Below the pieces are notes generated by a model that did no database searches, was not told where the DNA came from, and saw nothing but the letters and a program-made list of their open reading frames with translations. A stretch of DNA of 64,000 nucleotides from Sphingomonas montanisoli (GTDB taxonomy: Bacteria > Pseudomonadota > Alphaproteobacteria > Sphingomonadales > Sphingomonadaceae): positions 434,001 through 498,000 of the forward strand of contig NZ_VTOU01000003.1 of NCBI RefSeq assembly GCF_008274695.1. The letters run 5' to 3'. The position numbers were made by a program, and so were the translations under genes. How positions within the stretch are numbered: position 1 is the stretch's first letter; each line of letters begins with the position of its first letter. Of this stretch, positions 56,885 through 64,000 are shown one piece after another.

Positions 56885-58156
56885 ATGACGGACATCGGCA
56901 GACGGGGACTGTTGGCAGCGGGCATTGGCGGAGCGGTCGCCGCCGGATTGTCTGGCGGGCGCGCTGAAGCGGAATCGAAGCCTCGCGCGCCTGCGATCAA
57001 CAGGAAGTTGCCCGACATCGTCGTGGTAGGCGCGGGCGCGTTCGGCGCGTGGACCGCGCTGGAGCTGCGCGAGCGCGGCGCGCGCGTCACGCTGCTCGAC
57101 AGCTATGGCGCGGGCAATGCGCGCGCGACATCGGGCGACGAAACCCGCCAGATCCGCTCTGCTTATGCCGATCGCGAAATCTATAGCCGCTGGGCCGACC
57201 GCGCCTTCACGCTATGGCACGAGCGGCAGGCCGAGTTCGGGCGGCGCCTGATCTTCGCCAATGGCGTCCTCTCCCCCAACGAACCGATCAACCAGTTCGA
57301 AGCGGAGAGGCGTATCTTCGCGAAGCTCGGCATCCCGTTCGAGGTGCTGGATGCGGACGAGTGTCGCAAGCGCTGGCCGCAGGGCGGCTTCGACGGCGAC
57401 GAGCGCGCCCTCTACGAGCCGCGCGCCGGTACCGTGAAGGCGCGCGAAAGCCTGATCGCGGTCACAGAGACCTTCGTCGCCAAGGGCGGGGAGGCGCGGA
57501 TCGCCATGGCGAAGCCGGGCGCGAACGCGGGTGGGCGTATCAGCGACCTTGCCCTGTCCGATGGCAGCCGCCTGTCGTGCGGGGTCGCGCTGTTCGCCTG
57601 CGGCCCGTGGCTGCCGACCGTTCTACCCGACATCTTGACCGGCTTCGTGCGTCGCACCCGATCGGAGGTCTTCTACGTCGGATCGCCGCCGGGAGATCTG
57701 AGCTACCATTGGGAGCGCTTTCCCAACATCTGGCACGGGGGTGGCGGCTATTCGCTCTCCGATGTGGACTATGGCTATAAGATCGCGCCCGGCATGGGGG
57801 TGAACCTGCCGATGGATCCCGATCGGGACGAGCGAATCGTATCGCCGATCATGTGGGATATCGCCCGCCGCTTCGTCGCACGACGCACGCCGGGCCTTGT
57901 CGGACAACCGATGGTCGCGAGCCGGGTCTGCTCGCTGGAAAATAGCGACAACAGCCATTTCATCATCGATCGCCACCCCGGCCTCGCGAACCTGTGGGTC
58001 GCAGGCGGCGGATCGGGCCACGCTTTCAAGATGGGGCCGATGACCGGCCGTTACATCGCCGAGCGCATACTGGGCATCGCCGATCCCGCCGAGGAACGCG
58101 CGCTGTTCGCGCTATCGGCGCACAAGCCCTGGCCCGCGCCGACGACGCCCGCCTGA
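56885..58156 (+). CDS. Tat-exported FAD-dependent oxidoreductase (DAO family)
   Basis: The product has 423 residues. Tat-type leader DIGRRGLLAAGIGGAVAAGL (twin Arg) with cleavage near GGRAEA. A DAO/MSOX-type FAD domain follows: DIVVVGAGAFGAWTALELRE, GNARATSGDETRQIRSAYAD (substrate-oxidase type), FDGDERALYEPRAGTVKARE, LFACGPWLPTVLP and LWVAGGGSGHAFKMGPMTGR. It probably oxidises an amine or N-methyl amino acid in the periplasm. The substrate is unknown. Its start codon lies directly after a strong hairpin. Confidence 0.85.
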   Translation: MTDIGRRGLLAAGIGGAVAAGLSGGRAEAESKPRAPAINRKLPDIVVVGAGAFGAWTALELRERGARVTLLDSYGAGNARATSGDETRQIRSAYADREIYSRWADRAFTLWHERQAEFGRRLIFANGVLSPNEPINQFEAERRIFAKLGIPFEVLDADECRKRWPQGGFDGDERALYEPRAGTVKARESLIAVTETFVAKGGEARIAMAKPGANAGGRISDLALSDGSRLSCGVALFACGPWLPTVLPDILTGFVRRTRSEVFYVGSPPGDLSYHWERFPNIWHGGGGYSLSDVDYGYKIAPGMGVNLPMDPDRDERIVSPIMWDIARRFVARRTPGLVGQPMVASRVCSLENSDNSHFIIDRHPGLANLWVAGGGSGHAFKMGPMTGRYIAERILGIADPAEERALFALSAHKPWPAPTTPA

Positions 58157-58169
58157 TCCCCAAAAGAAA

Positions 58170-58200
58170 AAGGCGCGGTGGAAAGGGACCACCGCGCCTT
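58170..58200. terminator. Bidirectional terminator
   Basis: AAGGCGCGGTGG (58170-58181) pairs with CCACCGCGCCTT (58189-58200), loop AAAGGGA. A-run on the left serves the TonB receptor mRNA; it separates two convergent genes. Confidence 0.9.
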
Positions 58201-58224
58201 AGGGGGCTTTCGCTTAGGGGATTA

Positions 58225-60735
58225 TCAGAACTTGATGGTCGCTTCGACGCCGTAGGTCCGCGGCATGTTGAAGTTGCCATACTCGCCCAGCACGTTCGCG
58301 ATGCTACCCGTGCGGACGTTTGTCGCGGTCGGGCCACTCGGCAGAGCCTGGGTCGGATCGCGACGATAGACGTAGGCGGTGTTGAACAGGTTGCGACCCC
58401 ACACGCCGACGGTCAGCTTCTGATCGCCGTCGCCCATGTTGATGTCCGCCAGCGAGATGCGGCCGTTGAACACCAGCGAGGAGTCGTTCTTCCGCGCATA
58501 AGCGTCGAACGTCTGCGTAGCCTGCGCATAGTTGCCATCGAAGTGGAACTTCAGCGTGGTGTCACCGCCGCCGACCGGCAGAGCATAGTCGATCGAGCCG
58601 CTGGCCGCGTTACGCGGGGTGAACACGACGTAGAACTGCTGGTTCACGGTGGTCGAGTCGGTCACCACGCCAGCACCGTTGCGCACCGAGTAGGTGATCG
58701 GCGTCAGCGGCAGCTTGGTGTAGGTGTAAGCATAGCTGGCGTTCAGCGTCAGGCCTTCGACCGGACGGACGGTCAGATCGGCTTCGATACCGCGGATCTT
58801 CGCCTTCCCCGGAAGATTGATCGTCTCCAGGTTGTTGAAGGTGCTGGTGCCGAAATACAGGAAGCTGTTGATGTCGACCTGGCTGTCCTTGCGATCCATG
58901 ATGTAGCCGGTCAGGTTGAAGCGGGCGCGGCGATCCCAGAAGTCCGCCTTGATGCCGGCTTCGTACGACTTCACCGATTCCGGATCGAACGGCAGGTAGT
59001 TGATGGTGCGCGAGCTGGCGCCACCGGCGCGGTAGCCGCTGGCATATTTCGCATAGACATGAACGTCGCTGCTCAGGTCATAGGCGACCGTGACCATCGG
59101 GTCGAAGCGGTTCCAGGTGCGATCGAGCGGGGCGTAGCCGCGCGCAGCGCCGAGCGCCGGATTGGCCTGATAGTTGACGCCGCCGGCGATCAGAAGATCA
59201 CCGTGCTTCTTGTCCTTCGTGTAACGGCCGCCAGCCGTCAGGTGCAGCGCTTCGGTCGCATGCCAGGTCGCCTGGCCATAGACCGCGTAGCTGCGCGAGC
59301 GAACTGCCGATGCGCGGTCGATCGTGGCGAACGGGTTGGTGAACACGGCCGGGTTGATCGTGTAGCGCAGGCCATCCGCACCGACGTCGGGCTGGCCGTC
59401 GCCATTGGCGTCGGCGTTCCAGCGGTTGGAGCTCGGCGTTGCCGCGTCGTCGCTGACGCGCTCGTTGAAGTAGAACAGGCCCGCGACATAGTCGAAGTTG
59501 CTGATCGAGCCGACGGCCTGCAGTTCCTGGCTGAACTGGCGCTGGCGCAGGTTCGCAAGGCTGTAACGGCTGAAGAGGCTGCCAGGCGTGTAAACAGGCG
59601 GACGGTGCGCGCCGCCGGCATTGTCCCACTGCTCAACATTCACGCCGCGCCATGCGGTGATCGAGCGGAGTTCGATTTCCGGGGCGAGCTTCCACTTGAA
59701 GCTGTTGGTCAGGCCGAAGGTCTTGTCGACGCTGGGCTGCTGCACCACGCCGATATCGGCATTGCGCATCAGGGTCTTGCCGTTGGTGACGACGCCGGTC
59801 GGAACCGGGCGCACGACGCCGGTCAGGCTGGTGTAGTTGGTGCCGGGCAGCACGCAGCGCGGCGAAGCCGCCTGGGTACCAGCGGCGCAACCATAAGGGT
59901 TGAACGCCAGCAGCTGGCTGTAGAACGGCGAGTTCTTGTCCTGCGCCTTGTCGAACGAGATGTCGTTGGTGATGCCGTCGATCGGCTGCCAACGGACGGC
60001 GATGCGGCCGCCGATGCGGTCGTAATAACCCCAGCCGGTCTGGCCTTCGAGCGGGTTCTTCGTCGTCGGGCCCTGATACTGCTTCACCGCGTCGATCTTG
60101 ACGGAGAAGTTGTAGAATTCGGGCAGGTCGACGTGCGCGGCGCCGTTATAGGCACCGAGATTGCCGAAGCCGCCTTCGAAGCGGCCACCAAACTTGCCGC
60201 TCGGCGCCTTGGTGACGATCGAGAGCGCGCCGCCTTCGGTGTTACGGCCGAACAACGTGCCCTGCGGACCCTTGAGGACTTCGACCCGCTCGGTGTCGAA
60301 CAGCGCGGCGTTCAGGCCGTGCTGGCGGCCGAGATACACGCCGTCGATGTAAACGCCCACGCCCTGCTCACGGGCAGGCTGGTTGGCGTCGAGCGGCACG
60401 ATGCCGCGGATACCGATGGTGAGCGCCGACTGGCGCGCTTCGAAGGTCGTCACGCGCAGCGAGGGGACGCCGCCGTCGGCGAGGTCGAACAGGCTCTGAA
60501 CGTGACGATCCTTGATCATCTCCTGGTTCACGACGCTGATCGAGATCGGGGTCTTCTGGAGGCTCGTCTCGCGCTTCGTCGCGGTCACGACGATGTCGCT
60601 CAGGCCCGTGACGTCCTCAGGCGCAGCGCCCGGCGTCGCAGCTTCCTGCGCATTTGCGATGACAGGCATGGCGAGCATGGCGGCGGCGGCACCACCGATG
60701 AGCAGCTGCCGGCGAAGACCGGTATCAAAACGCAT
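58225..60735 (-). CDS. TonB-dependent outer-membrane receptor
   Basis: The product has 836 residues. Signal peptide (RRQLLIGGAAAAMLAMPVIA, then NAQ), plug domain (DIVVTATKRETSLQKTPISI, GQQ-like GIRGIVPLDANQPA, VYIDGVYLGRQHGLNAALFD, TERVEVLKGPQGTLFGRNTE), and a 22-strand-type barrel ending FNMPRTYGVEATIKF with terminal Phe. A surface loop has two Cys (GCAAGTQAASPRC). Sphingomonads carry many such receptors; the ligand (siderophore, carbohydrate or aromatic) cannot be told. It is not in an operon. Confidence 0.93.
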   Translation of the reverse strand: MRFDTGLRRQLLIGGAAAAMLAMPVIANAQEAATPGAAPEDVTGLSDIVVTATKRETSLQKTPISISVVNQEMIKDRHVQSLFDLADGGVPSLRVTTFEARQSALTIGIRGIVPLDANQPAREQGVGVYIDGVYLGRQHGLNAALFDTERVEVLKGPQGTLFGRNTEGGALSIVTKAPSGKFGGRFEGGFGNLGAYNGAAHVDLPEFYNFSVKIDAVKQYQGPTTKNPLEGQTGWGYYDRIGGRIAVRWQPIDGITNDISFDKAQDKNSPFYSQLLAFNPYGCAAGTQAASPRCVLPGTNYTSLTGVVRPVPTGVVTNGKTLMRNADIGVVQQPSVDKTFGLTNSFKWKLAPEIELRSITAWRGVNVEQWDNAGGAHRPPVYTPGSLFSRYSLANLRQRQFSQELQAVGSISNFDYVAGLFYFNERVSDDAATPSSNRWNADANGDGQPDVGADGLRYTINPAVFTNPFATIDRASAVRSRSYAVYGQATWHATEALHLTAGGRYTKDKKHGDLLIAGGVNYQANPALGAARGYAPLDRTWNRFDPMVTVAYDLSSDVHVYAKYASGYRAGGASSRTINYLPFDPESVKSYEAGIKADFWDRRARFNLTGYIMDRKDSQVDINSFLYFGTSTFNNLETINLPGKAKIRGIEADLTVRPVEGLTLNASYAYTYTKLPLTPITYSVRNGAGVVTDSTTVNQQFYVVFTPRNAASGSIDYALPVGGGDTTLKFHFDGNYAQATQTFDAYARKNDSSLVFNGRISLADINMGDGDQKLTVGVWGRNLFNTAYVYRRDPTQALPSGPTATNVRTGSIANVLGEYGNFNMPRTYGVEATIKF

Positions 60736-61068
60736 GAGAGAGTTCCCCTTTGACAGGACTTGCTGTCCCGTTGGGGGCGGCCTCTACACAGCGTGTGAGA
60801 CACTTTTGTTGCACTCGCCGTCATCGAATGACAGCATCGACTTCGCATTTGCGCCATCTATGCTGCAGCGCCGAAAAGAGCGTGGGTTTCCGTGTTTTTT
60901 CGACGCCCGATCGCGCCTGAGTATATTCGCCACACCGAATCTTTTTCGTTCGACCGGCTTTGGGCGGTCGAAAATCCACGCGTTTCGACAGCGGACGCGA
61001 AACATCTGCACGAATCGCCCGCCAAGCGCCGCGAAACACTCGCCAAATAGCTGATATGTTTTGGAAAG
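60736..61068. other. Intergenic region upstream of the TonB receptor
   Basis: No gene is supported. The stretch is AT-richer than its surroundings (60890-60960) and must carry the receptor promoter, whose ribosome binding site (AAGGGGAAC) lies before 60735. No Fur- or operator-like palindrome stood out. Confidence 0.5.
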
Positions 61069-61144
61069 TGGTGCCCGGGGACGGGGTCGAACCGCCGACA
61101 CTGCGATTTTCAGTCGCATGCTCTACCAACTGAGCTACCCGGGC
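61069..61144 (-). tRNA. tRNA-Phe(GAA)
   Basis: The minus strand begins GCCCGGGTAGCTCAGTTGG, has anticodon loop CTGAAAA (GAA), T arm with GGTTCGACCCC and ends CCCGGGC-A-CCA with CCA encoded; length 76. Acceptor stem GCCCGGG/CCCGGGC is perfect. Confidence 0.96.
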
Positions 61145-61218
61145 ACGGGAGCGTTGGAGCGCGTGCCTATAGGGTCGTCATTCCGGGACGTCCAGCCCCC
61201 AATTTCGGCCGACCCAAA

Positions 61219-61395
61219 TCAGTCATAGTCGCGCTCCCCGGCGTCCGGATCGGCGGGCGGGCCGGGAATGCGATAGCCTTCATCGAGCCATTGCAGCAGA
61301 TCGCGATCGCGACAGCCCTGGCTGCAGAAGGGGTCGGTCGCGGCAACGCTCGGCTTGCCGCAGAGCGGGCATTTAGGGGTTTTGGGCTTCCGCAT
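61219..61395 (-). CDS. yacG: DNA gyrase inhibitor YacG
   Basis: The product has 58 residues. A zinc-binding peptide: RKPKTPKCPLCGKP with C9-x2-C12 and DPFCSQGCRDRDLLQWLDEG with C24-x3-C28, the YacG motif (CPxCxK ... PFCSxRCxxxDLxxW). It binds GyrB and inhibits gyrase in E. coli. The ATG lies 23 nt inside the rng gene end, giving the operon infA-maf-rng-yacG. Confidence 0.93.
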   Translation of the reverse strand: MRKPKTPKCPLCGKPSVAATDPFCSQGCRDRDLLQWLDEGYRIPGPPADPDAGERDYD

Positions 61396-62380
61396 GTCCC
61401 GCCGATATGGCGAGACCCGGCTCGCCCCGCAAGCGCACCGGCGCGCCGATCCGCCGTTCGAGCTCGGCGATCCAGTCGGGGCGGCGCTCGATCGCGGCGA
61501 TCACGACGGGGGCGGCCGTCAGCGTGCGTGGGCCGATGCCGTGCGCACGCTCCGCCCGGCGTAGCAGCGCGCGGGCCGCCGAACCGACCGGATCATGATG
61601 CAACCGCTCGGGGATCGACATCCGCGCCCGCCGCCGCACGATCTGGAGAAAGCCGAAACCGTTGACGGCGGTGCGATCGAAAGGCTGGGGCAGGATCGCG
61701 TCGACCGCCTCCGCTGCCGCCAGCCGCGCGGCCTTGCCCTCGACGGTCGGAAGGTCGATGCCGATCGACCCGCCGATATCGTGCCGGCGGATCAGCGTCG
61801 CGGCCGCCCATGCTCCGGCCACCGCGAGGTCTGCGATCGGCAGCCAGCCGTCGACGTCGATCAACGTCATCGCCGGGGTCAGCGACAGGCGCAGCGCCCC
61901 GCCGTCGAAATCGGCATGGCCGCTCGCCGCTTCCTCGATCAGTTCGGACCAGCCAGCGGCTTCGAGCAGATCGGGGCCGAATGTCCCCAGCTCGCGCACG
62001 GGCACGCCATCCGCCGCGATCCGTGCGCGCAGGTCGGGACCGGGCACGGCCACCGCGTCGGCGACAGCCGCCCGCGCGATTGCCAGCTTGGCGCGCCCCG
62101 GTTCGGCAATCGCGGCGCGTGCGATTTCGACCAGCAGTCGCCCGCCCTCGGTCACGCCGCGGGGCAGCGGCTCGATCATCGCCTCGGTGCCGTCTTCGAG
62201 CGTCACGATCCCGCGTCGCCCCGGCGCGGTAATCCGCGTCAGCCGCGCCGGGGCGATCGTGCCCGCGCGCAGGCCGTCGTCATCGGCCTCGATCGCTGCC
62301 TGTATAATAGAGTCATTGTCGACGAGCGCGGCCCGCGCCTCGCCAATGCCGGCTTCATAGAGCCACTCAGGCATTGCCAT
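61373..62380 (-). CDS. rng: Ribonuclease E/G family protein, short form
   Basis: The product has 335 residues. The RNase E/G catalytic fold lacks the S1 domain: PEWLYEAGIGEARAALVDND, GRRGIVTLEDGTEAMIEPLP, MTLIDVDGWL (first metal Asp), IGGSIGIDLPTVEGKAARLA (second Asp) and FGFLQIVRRRARMSIPERL. The RNA-binding S1 and zinc-link parts of full-length enzymes are missing, as in other sphingomonad homologues next to maf. Role in RNA processing is inferred. Confidence 0.85.
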   Translation of the reverse strand: MAMPEWLYEAGIGEARAALVDNDSIIQAAIEADDDGLRAGTIAPARLTRITAPGRRGIVTLEDGTEAMIEPLPRGVTEGGRLLVEIARAAIAEPGRAKLAIARAAVADAVAVPGPDLRARIAADGVPVRELGTFGPDLLEAAGWSELIEEAASGHADFDGGALRLSLTPAMTLIDVDGWLPIADLAVAGAWAAATLIRRHDIGGSIGIDLPTVEGKAARLAAAEAVDAILPQPFDRTAVNGFGFLQIVRRRARMSIPERLHHDPVGSAARALLRRAERAHGIGPRTLTAAPVVIAAIERRPDWIAELERRIGAPVRLRGEPGLAISAGHAEAQNP

Positions 62381-62969
62381 CCGTGGGGACGCCCGCCGCG
62401 ATCAGCAGCGCACGAGTTTCGAACAGAGGCAGGCCCATCACACCCGAATAGCTGCCCGACAACATCCGCACCCAGCTTTCGGCATAACCCTGGATCGCAT
62501 AGGCGCCCGCCTTGCCCTGCCATTCGCCCCGCGCGAGATATGCGTCGATCTCGGCATCCGAGAGCGGCTTGAACGCGATAATGCTCGAAGAGACGCGATG
62601 CCGTGCGGCCCCGGCCGCGTCGATCACCGTCACTGCCGAATGGCAGCGATGCCGCCGCCCGCCGAGCAGCTTGAGGAAGGTACGCGCCTCGGCTTCCTCA
62701 TCGGTCTTGTGGAGGAGCCGTCGTCCCGCCGCGACCACCGTGTCGGCGCCCAGCACCACCGCACCCGGATGCCGAGCCGCGACGATCGCCGCCTTTTCCG
62801 CTGCGATGCGCTTCACATAGGCAAGCGGAAGCTCACCCTTGCGTTCGGTTTCGTCGATGTCGGCGGGATCGATCGCGTCGGCTTCGATCCCCAACCGGCC
62901 GATCAGTTCGCGGCGGCGCGGGGACGAGGATGCGAGGATCAGGCGCGGGCGCGCGACGACATCGGCCAT
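62367..62969 (-). CDS. maf: Maf-like nucleotide pyrophosphatase
   Basis: The product has 200 residues from ATG at 62969; a GTG four codons earlier is an alternative. Maf motifs: RLILASSSPRRRELIGRLGI, VKRIAAEKAAIVAARH, AVVLGADTVVAAGRRLLHKT and GKAGAYAIQGYAESWVRMLS. It hydrolyses modified or canonical NTPs. It follows infA by 13 nt and overlaps rng by 14 nt. Confidence 0.94.
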   Translation of the reverse strand: MADVVARPRLILASSSPRRRELIGRLGIEADAIDPADIDETERKGELPLAYVKRIAAEKAAIVAARHPGAVVLGADTVVAAGRRLLHKTDEEAEARTFLKLLGGRRHRCHSAVTVIDAAGAARHRVSSSIIAFKPLSDAEIDAYLARGEWQGKAGAYAIQGYAESWVRMLSGSYSGVMGLPLFETRALLIAAGVPTDGNA

Positions 62970-62982
62970 GCGCCCGTTCACC

Positions 62983-63201
62983 TTATTTGAAGCGATAGGT
63001 AATACGGCCTTTGGTCAGGTCGTAAGGGGTCAGTTCGACCAGCACCTCGTCGCCCACCAGCACGCGGATGCGGTTCTTGCGCATCTTGCCGGCGGTGTGG
63101 CCGAGGATCTCGTGATCGTTTTCCAGTCGGACGCGGAACATCGCGTTGGGCAGGAGTTCGACCACCTGGCCGCGCATCTCCAGCAATTCTTCTTTCGCCA
63201 A
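62983..63201 (-). CDS. infA: Translation initiation factor IF-1
   Basis: The product has 72 residues, the standard IF-1 length: [71 protein letters not shown]. Heads the infA-maf-rng-yacG operon. Confidence 0.97.
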   Translation of the reverse strand: MAKEELLEMRGQVVELLPNAMFRVRLENDHEILGHTAGKMRKNRIRVLVGDEVLVELTPYDLTKGRITYRFK

Positions 63202-63334
63202 ACCTTGCCTCTATGTGTTTGAACCGTCGAAAGTCGCGCCGCCCATAGCCTTATGGCCGCAAAAAGAAAAGCCGGGGGGCTTTGCGAAAGCGGGATGAGC
63301 GGCTAGCGGGGGAGTGAAACAGTTAGAGGAATAG

Positions 63335-63826
63335 ATGGTGACCGAAGAGGCGCTGAGCAACGGCTTCCGACAGGCAATGCGCCGGCTGGCGACCACGGTC
63401 GCGCTGATCACTTCGGGCCGGGATGAGAATTGGGCGGGGATGGCGGCGACTGCCGTCGTCTCGGTCTGCGCCGAACCCCCGACGATCCTGGTCGCGGTCA
63501 ATCGTTCGGCCAGCCTCTATCCCACGCTCCACGCCGAAAAGCGCTTTTGCGTTAACCTGCTGTCCGAACGGCACAAGGAACTGGTCGGGATCTTCAGCGG
63601 CCAGAAGAAAGGTTTCGCCCGCTTCGAGACCGGCGGCTGGGAAGCCGGCCCCGGTGGCCTGCCCGTCTTGCCCGACGCGCTGTCGGCACTCATCTGCAAC
63701 ACGGTTTCGACCGTCGACGTCGGCACCCACACCCTGTTCATCGGCCAGGTCGAATCGATCATCAACCATATGGACATCGATCCGTTGATCTGGGTCGACG
63801 GCGGGATGGCGAGCGCGGCGCGCTAA
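63335..63826 (+). CDS. Flavin reductase domain protein
   Basis: The product has 163 residues. AGAGGA precedes the ATG. Flavin reductase-like fold: NGFRQAMRRLATTVALITSG, MAATAVVSVCAEPPTILVAV, NRSASLYPTLHAEKRFCVNL, LLSERHKELVGIFSGQKKGF and HTLFIGQVESI. It would reduce FMN/FAD with NAD(P)H for an oxygenase; the partner is not nearby. Confidence 0.9.
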   Translation: MVTEEALSNGFRQAMRRLATTVALITSGRDENWAGMAATAVVSVCAEPPTILVAVNRSASLYPTLHAEKRFCVNLLSERHKELVGIFSGQKKGFARFETGGWEAGPGGLPVLPDALSALICNTVSTVDVGTHTLFIGQVESIINHMDIDPLIWVDGGMASAAR

Positions 63827-63864
63827 CCTTCCAACTCGTTCCGGGGGCTGCTATCCCCCGCGCC

Positions 63865-64000
63865 ATGTCTTCCAATCATCTCTATCTGGTCGACGGCTCG
63901 GGCTACATTTTCCGCGCCTATCACCGCCTGCCGCCGCTCACGAATCGGCACGGCACCCCCGCGGGCGCGGTGTTCGGCTTCACGACGATGCTGTGGAAGC
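63865..64000 (+). CDS. polA: DNA polymerase I, N-terminal start (truncated by window)
   Basis: Forty-five codons are visible from ATG at 63865: SSNHLYLVDGSGYIFRAYHR, LPPLTNRHGTPAGAVFGFTT, MLWK. This is the start of the 5'-3' exonuclease (FEN) domain of PolA, with the first metal-binding Asp in LVDGSGYIFRAYH. The rest lies beyond the window. Confidence 0.93.
   Translation, partial: MSSNHLYLVDGSGYIFRAYHRLPPLTNRHGTPAGAVFGFTTMLWK

Overview
The window reads as chromosome of an alphaproteobacterium of the order Sphingomonadales, most likely Sphingomonas or a close relative. The grounds are the high GC content, sphingomonad-type gene sets (dnaG-rpoD-metW-metX-hisC, carAB-greA, an E1-beta subunit carrying its own lipoyl domain, a DUF4170 protein, an MJ0042 zinc-ribbon protein beside ftsEX) and dispersed inverted repeats of the type CCGTTCGTGTCGAGCG.

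Bases 1 to about 24,600 are a genomic island placed against the 3' end of a tRNA-Leu(GAG) gene. Two tandem 352-353 bp units next to the tRNA carry gapless, degenerate copies of its 3' part, which suggests repeated integration. The island holds two serine-recombinase cassettes: a truncated one followed by two ParB/RepB-like genes, one with an in-frame stop, at the left edge; and DUF3489 - DUF2924 - recombinase at the right edge. Between them lie a small set of regulators and membrane proteins (3.0-5.2 kb), several short lineage-specific genes, a secreted SH3/metallo-beta-lactamase protein paired with a DUF2235 hydrolase (7.4-9.8 kb), a cluster of secreted proteins with a decayed paralogue (10.0-11.3 kb), and two defence-like modules. 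The first is a complete three-gene Detocs-type anti-phage two-component system (11.7-16.9 kb: large sensor kinase, stand-alone receiver, receiver fused to a nucleoside-phosphorylase-like effector). The second (17.2-20.8 kb) is a DUF6119/TIGR04141 protein, a 30-codon open frame, and two overlapping genes with PD-(D/E)xK nuclease signatures. It is the best candidate here for an undescribed system.

From 24.6 kb onward the DNA is ordinary core chromosome, with tight operons and few gaps. In order: phosphofructokinase; MJ0042 protein; ftsE-ftsX-ydcF-plsC (division ABC complex, envelope and lipid genes) convergent with tyrC-hisC; metX-GNAT-metW; rpoD and dnaG; a GIY-YIG gene bracketed by inverted repeats; a yqeY-like gene; carA-carB, greA, rhomboid; envelope genes (MlaC-like, YqjE/YqjD-like); eno-divIC-pdhA-pdhB (lower glycolysis into acetyl-CoA); response regulator and phytoene-synthase-like gene; small alpha/beta-barrel and NTF2-like genes; tRNA-Tyr; rlmB; ferredoxin; alkA-like glycosylase; Tat-exported FAD oxidoreductase; a TonB-dependent receptor; tRNA-Phe; the yacG-rng-maf-infA operon; a flavin reductase; and the start of polA.

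Non-coding structure worth noting in the core part includes three copies of the sphingomonad inverted repeat (one with a 17-bp flanking duplication separating two formerly overlapping genes), overlapping palindromes before pdhA, an 18-bp perfect inverted repeat that covers the ribosome binding site of the FAD oxidoreductase, and a run of four hairpins after rlmB. All identifications come from reading the sequence and recalled family knowledge; no database search was run.
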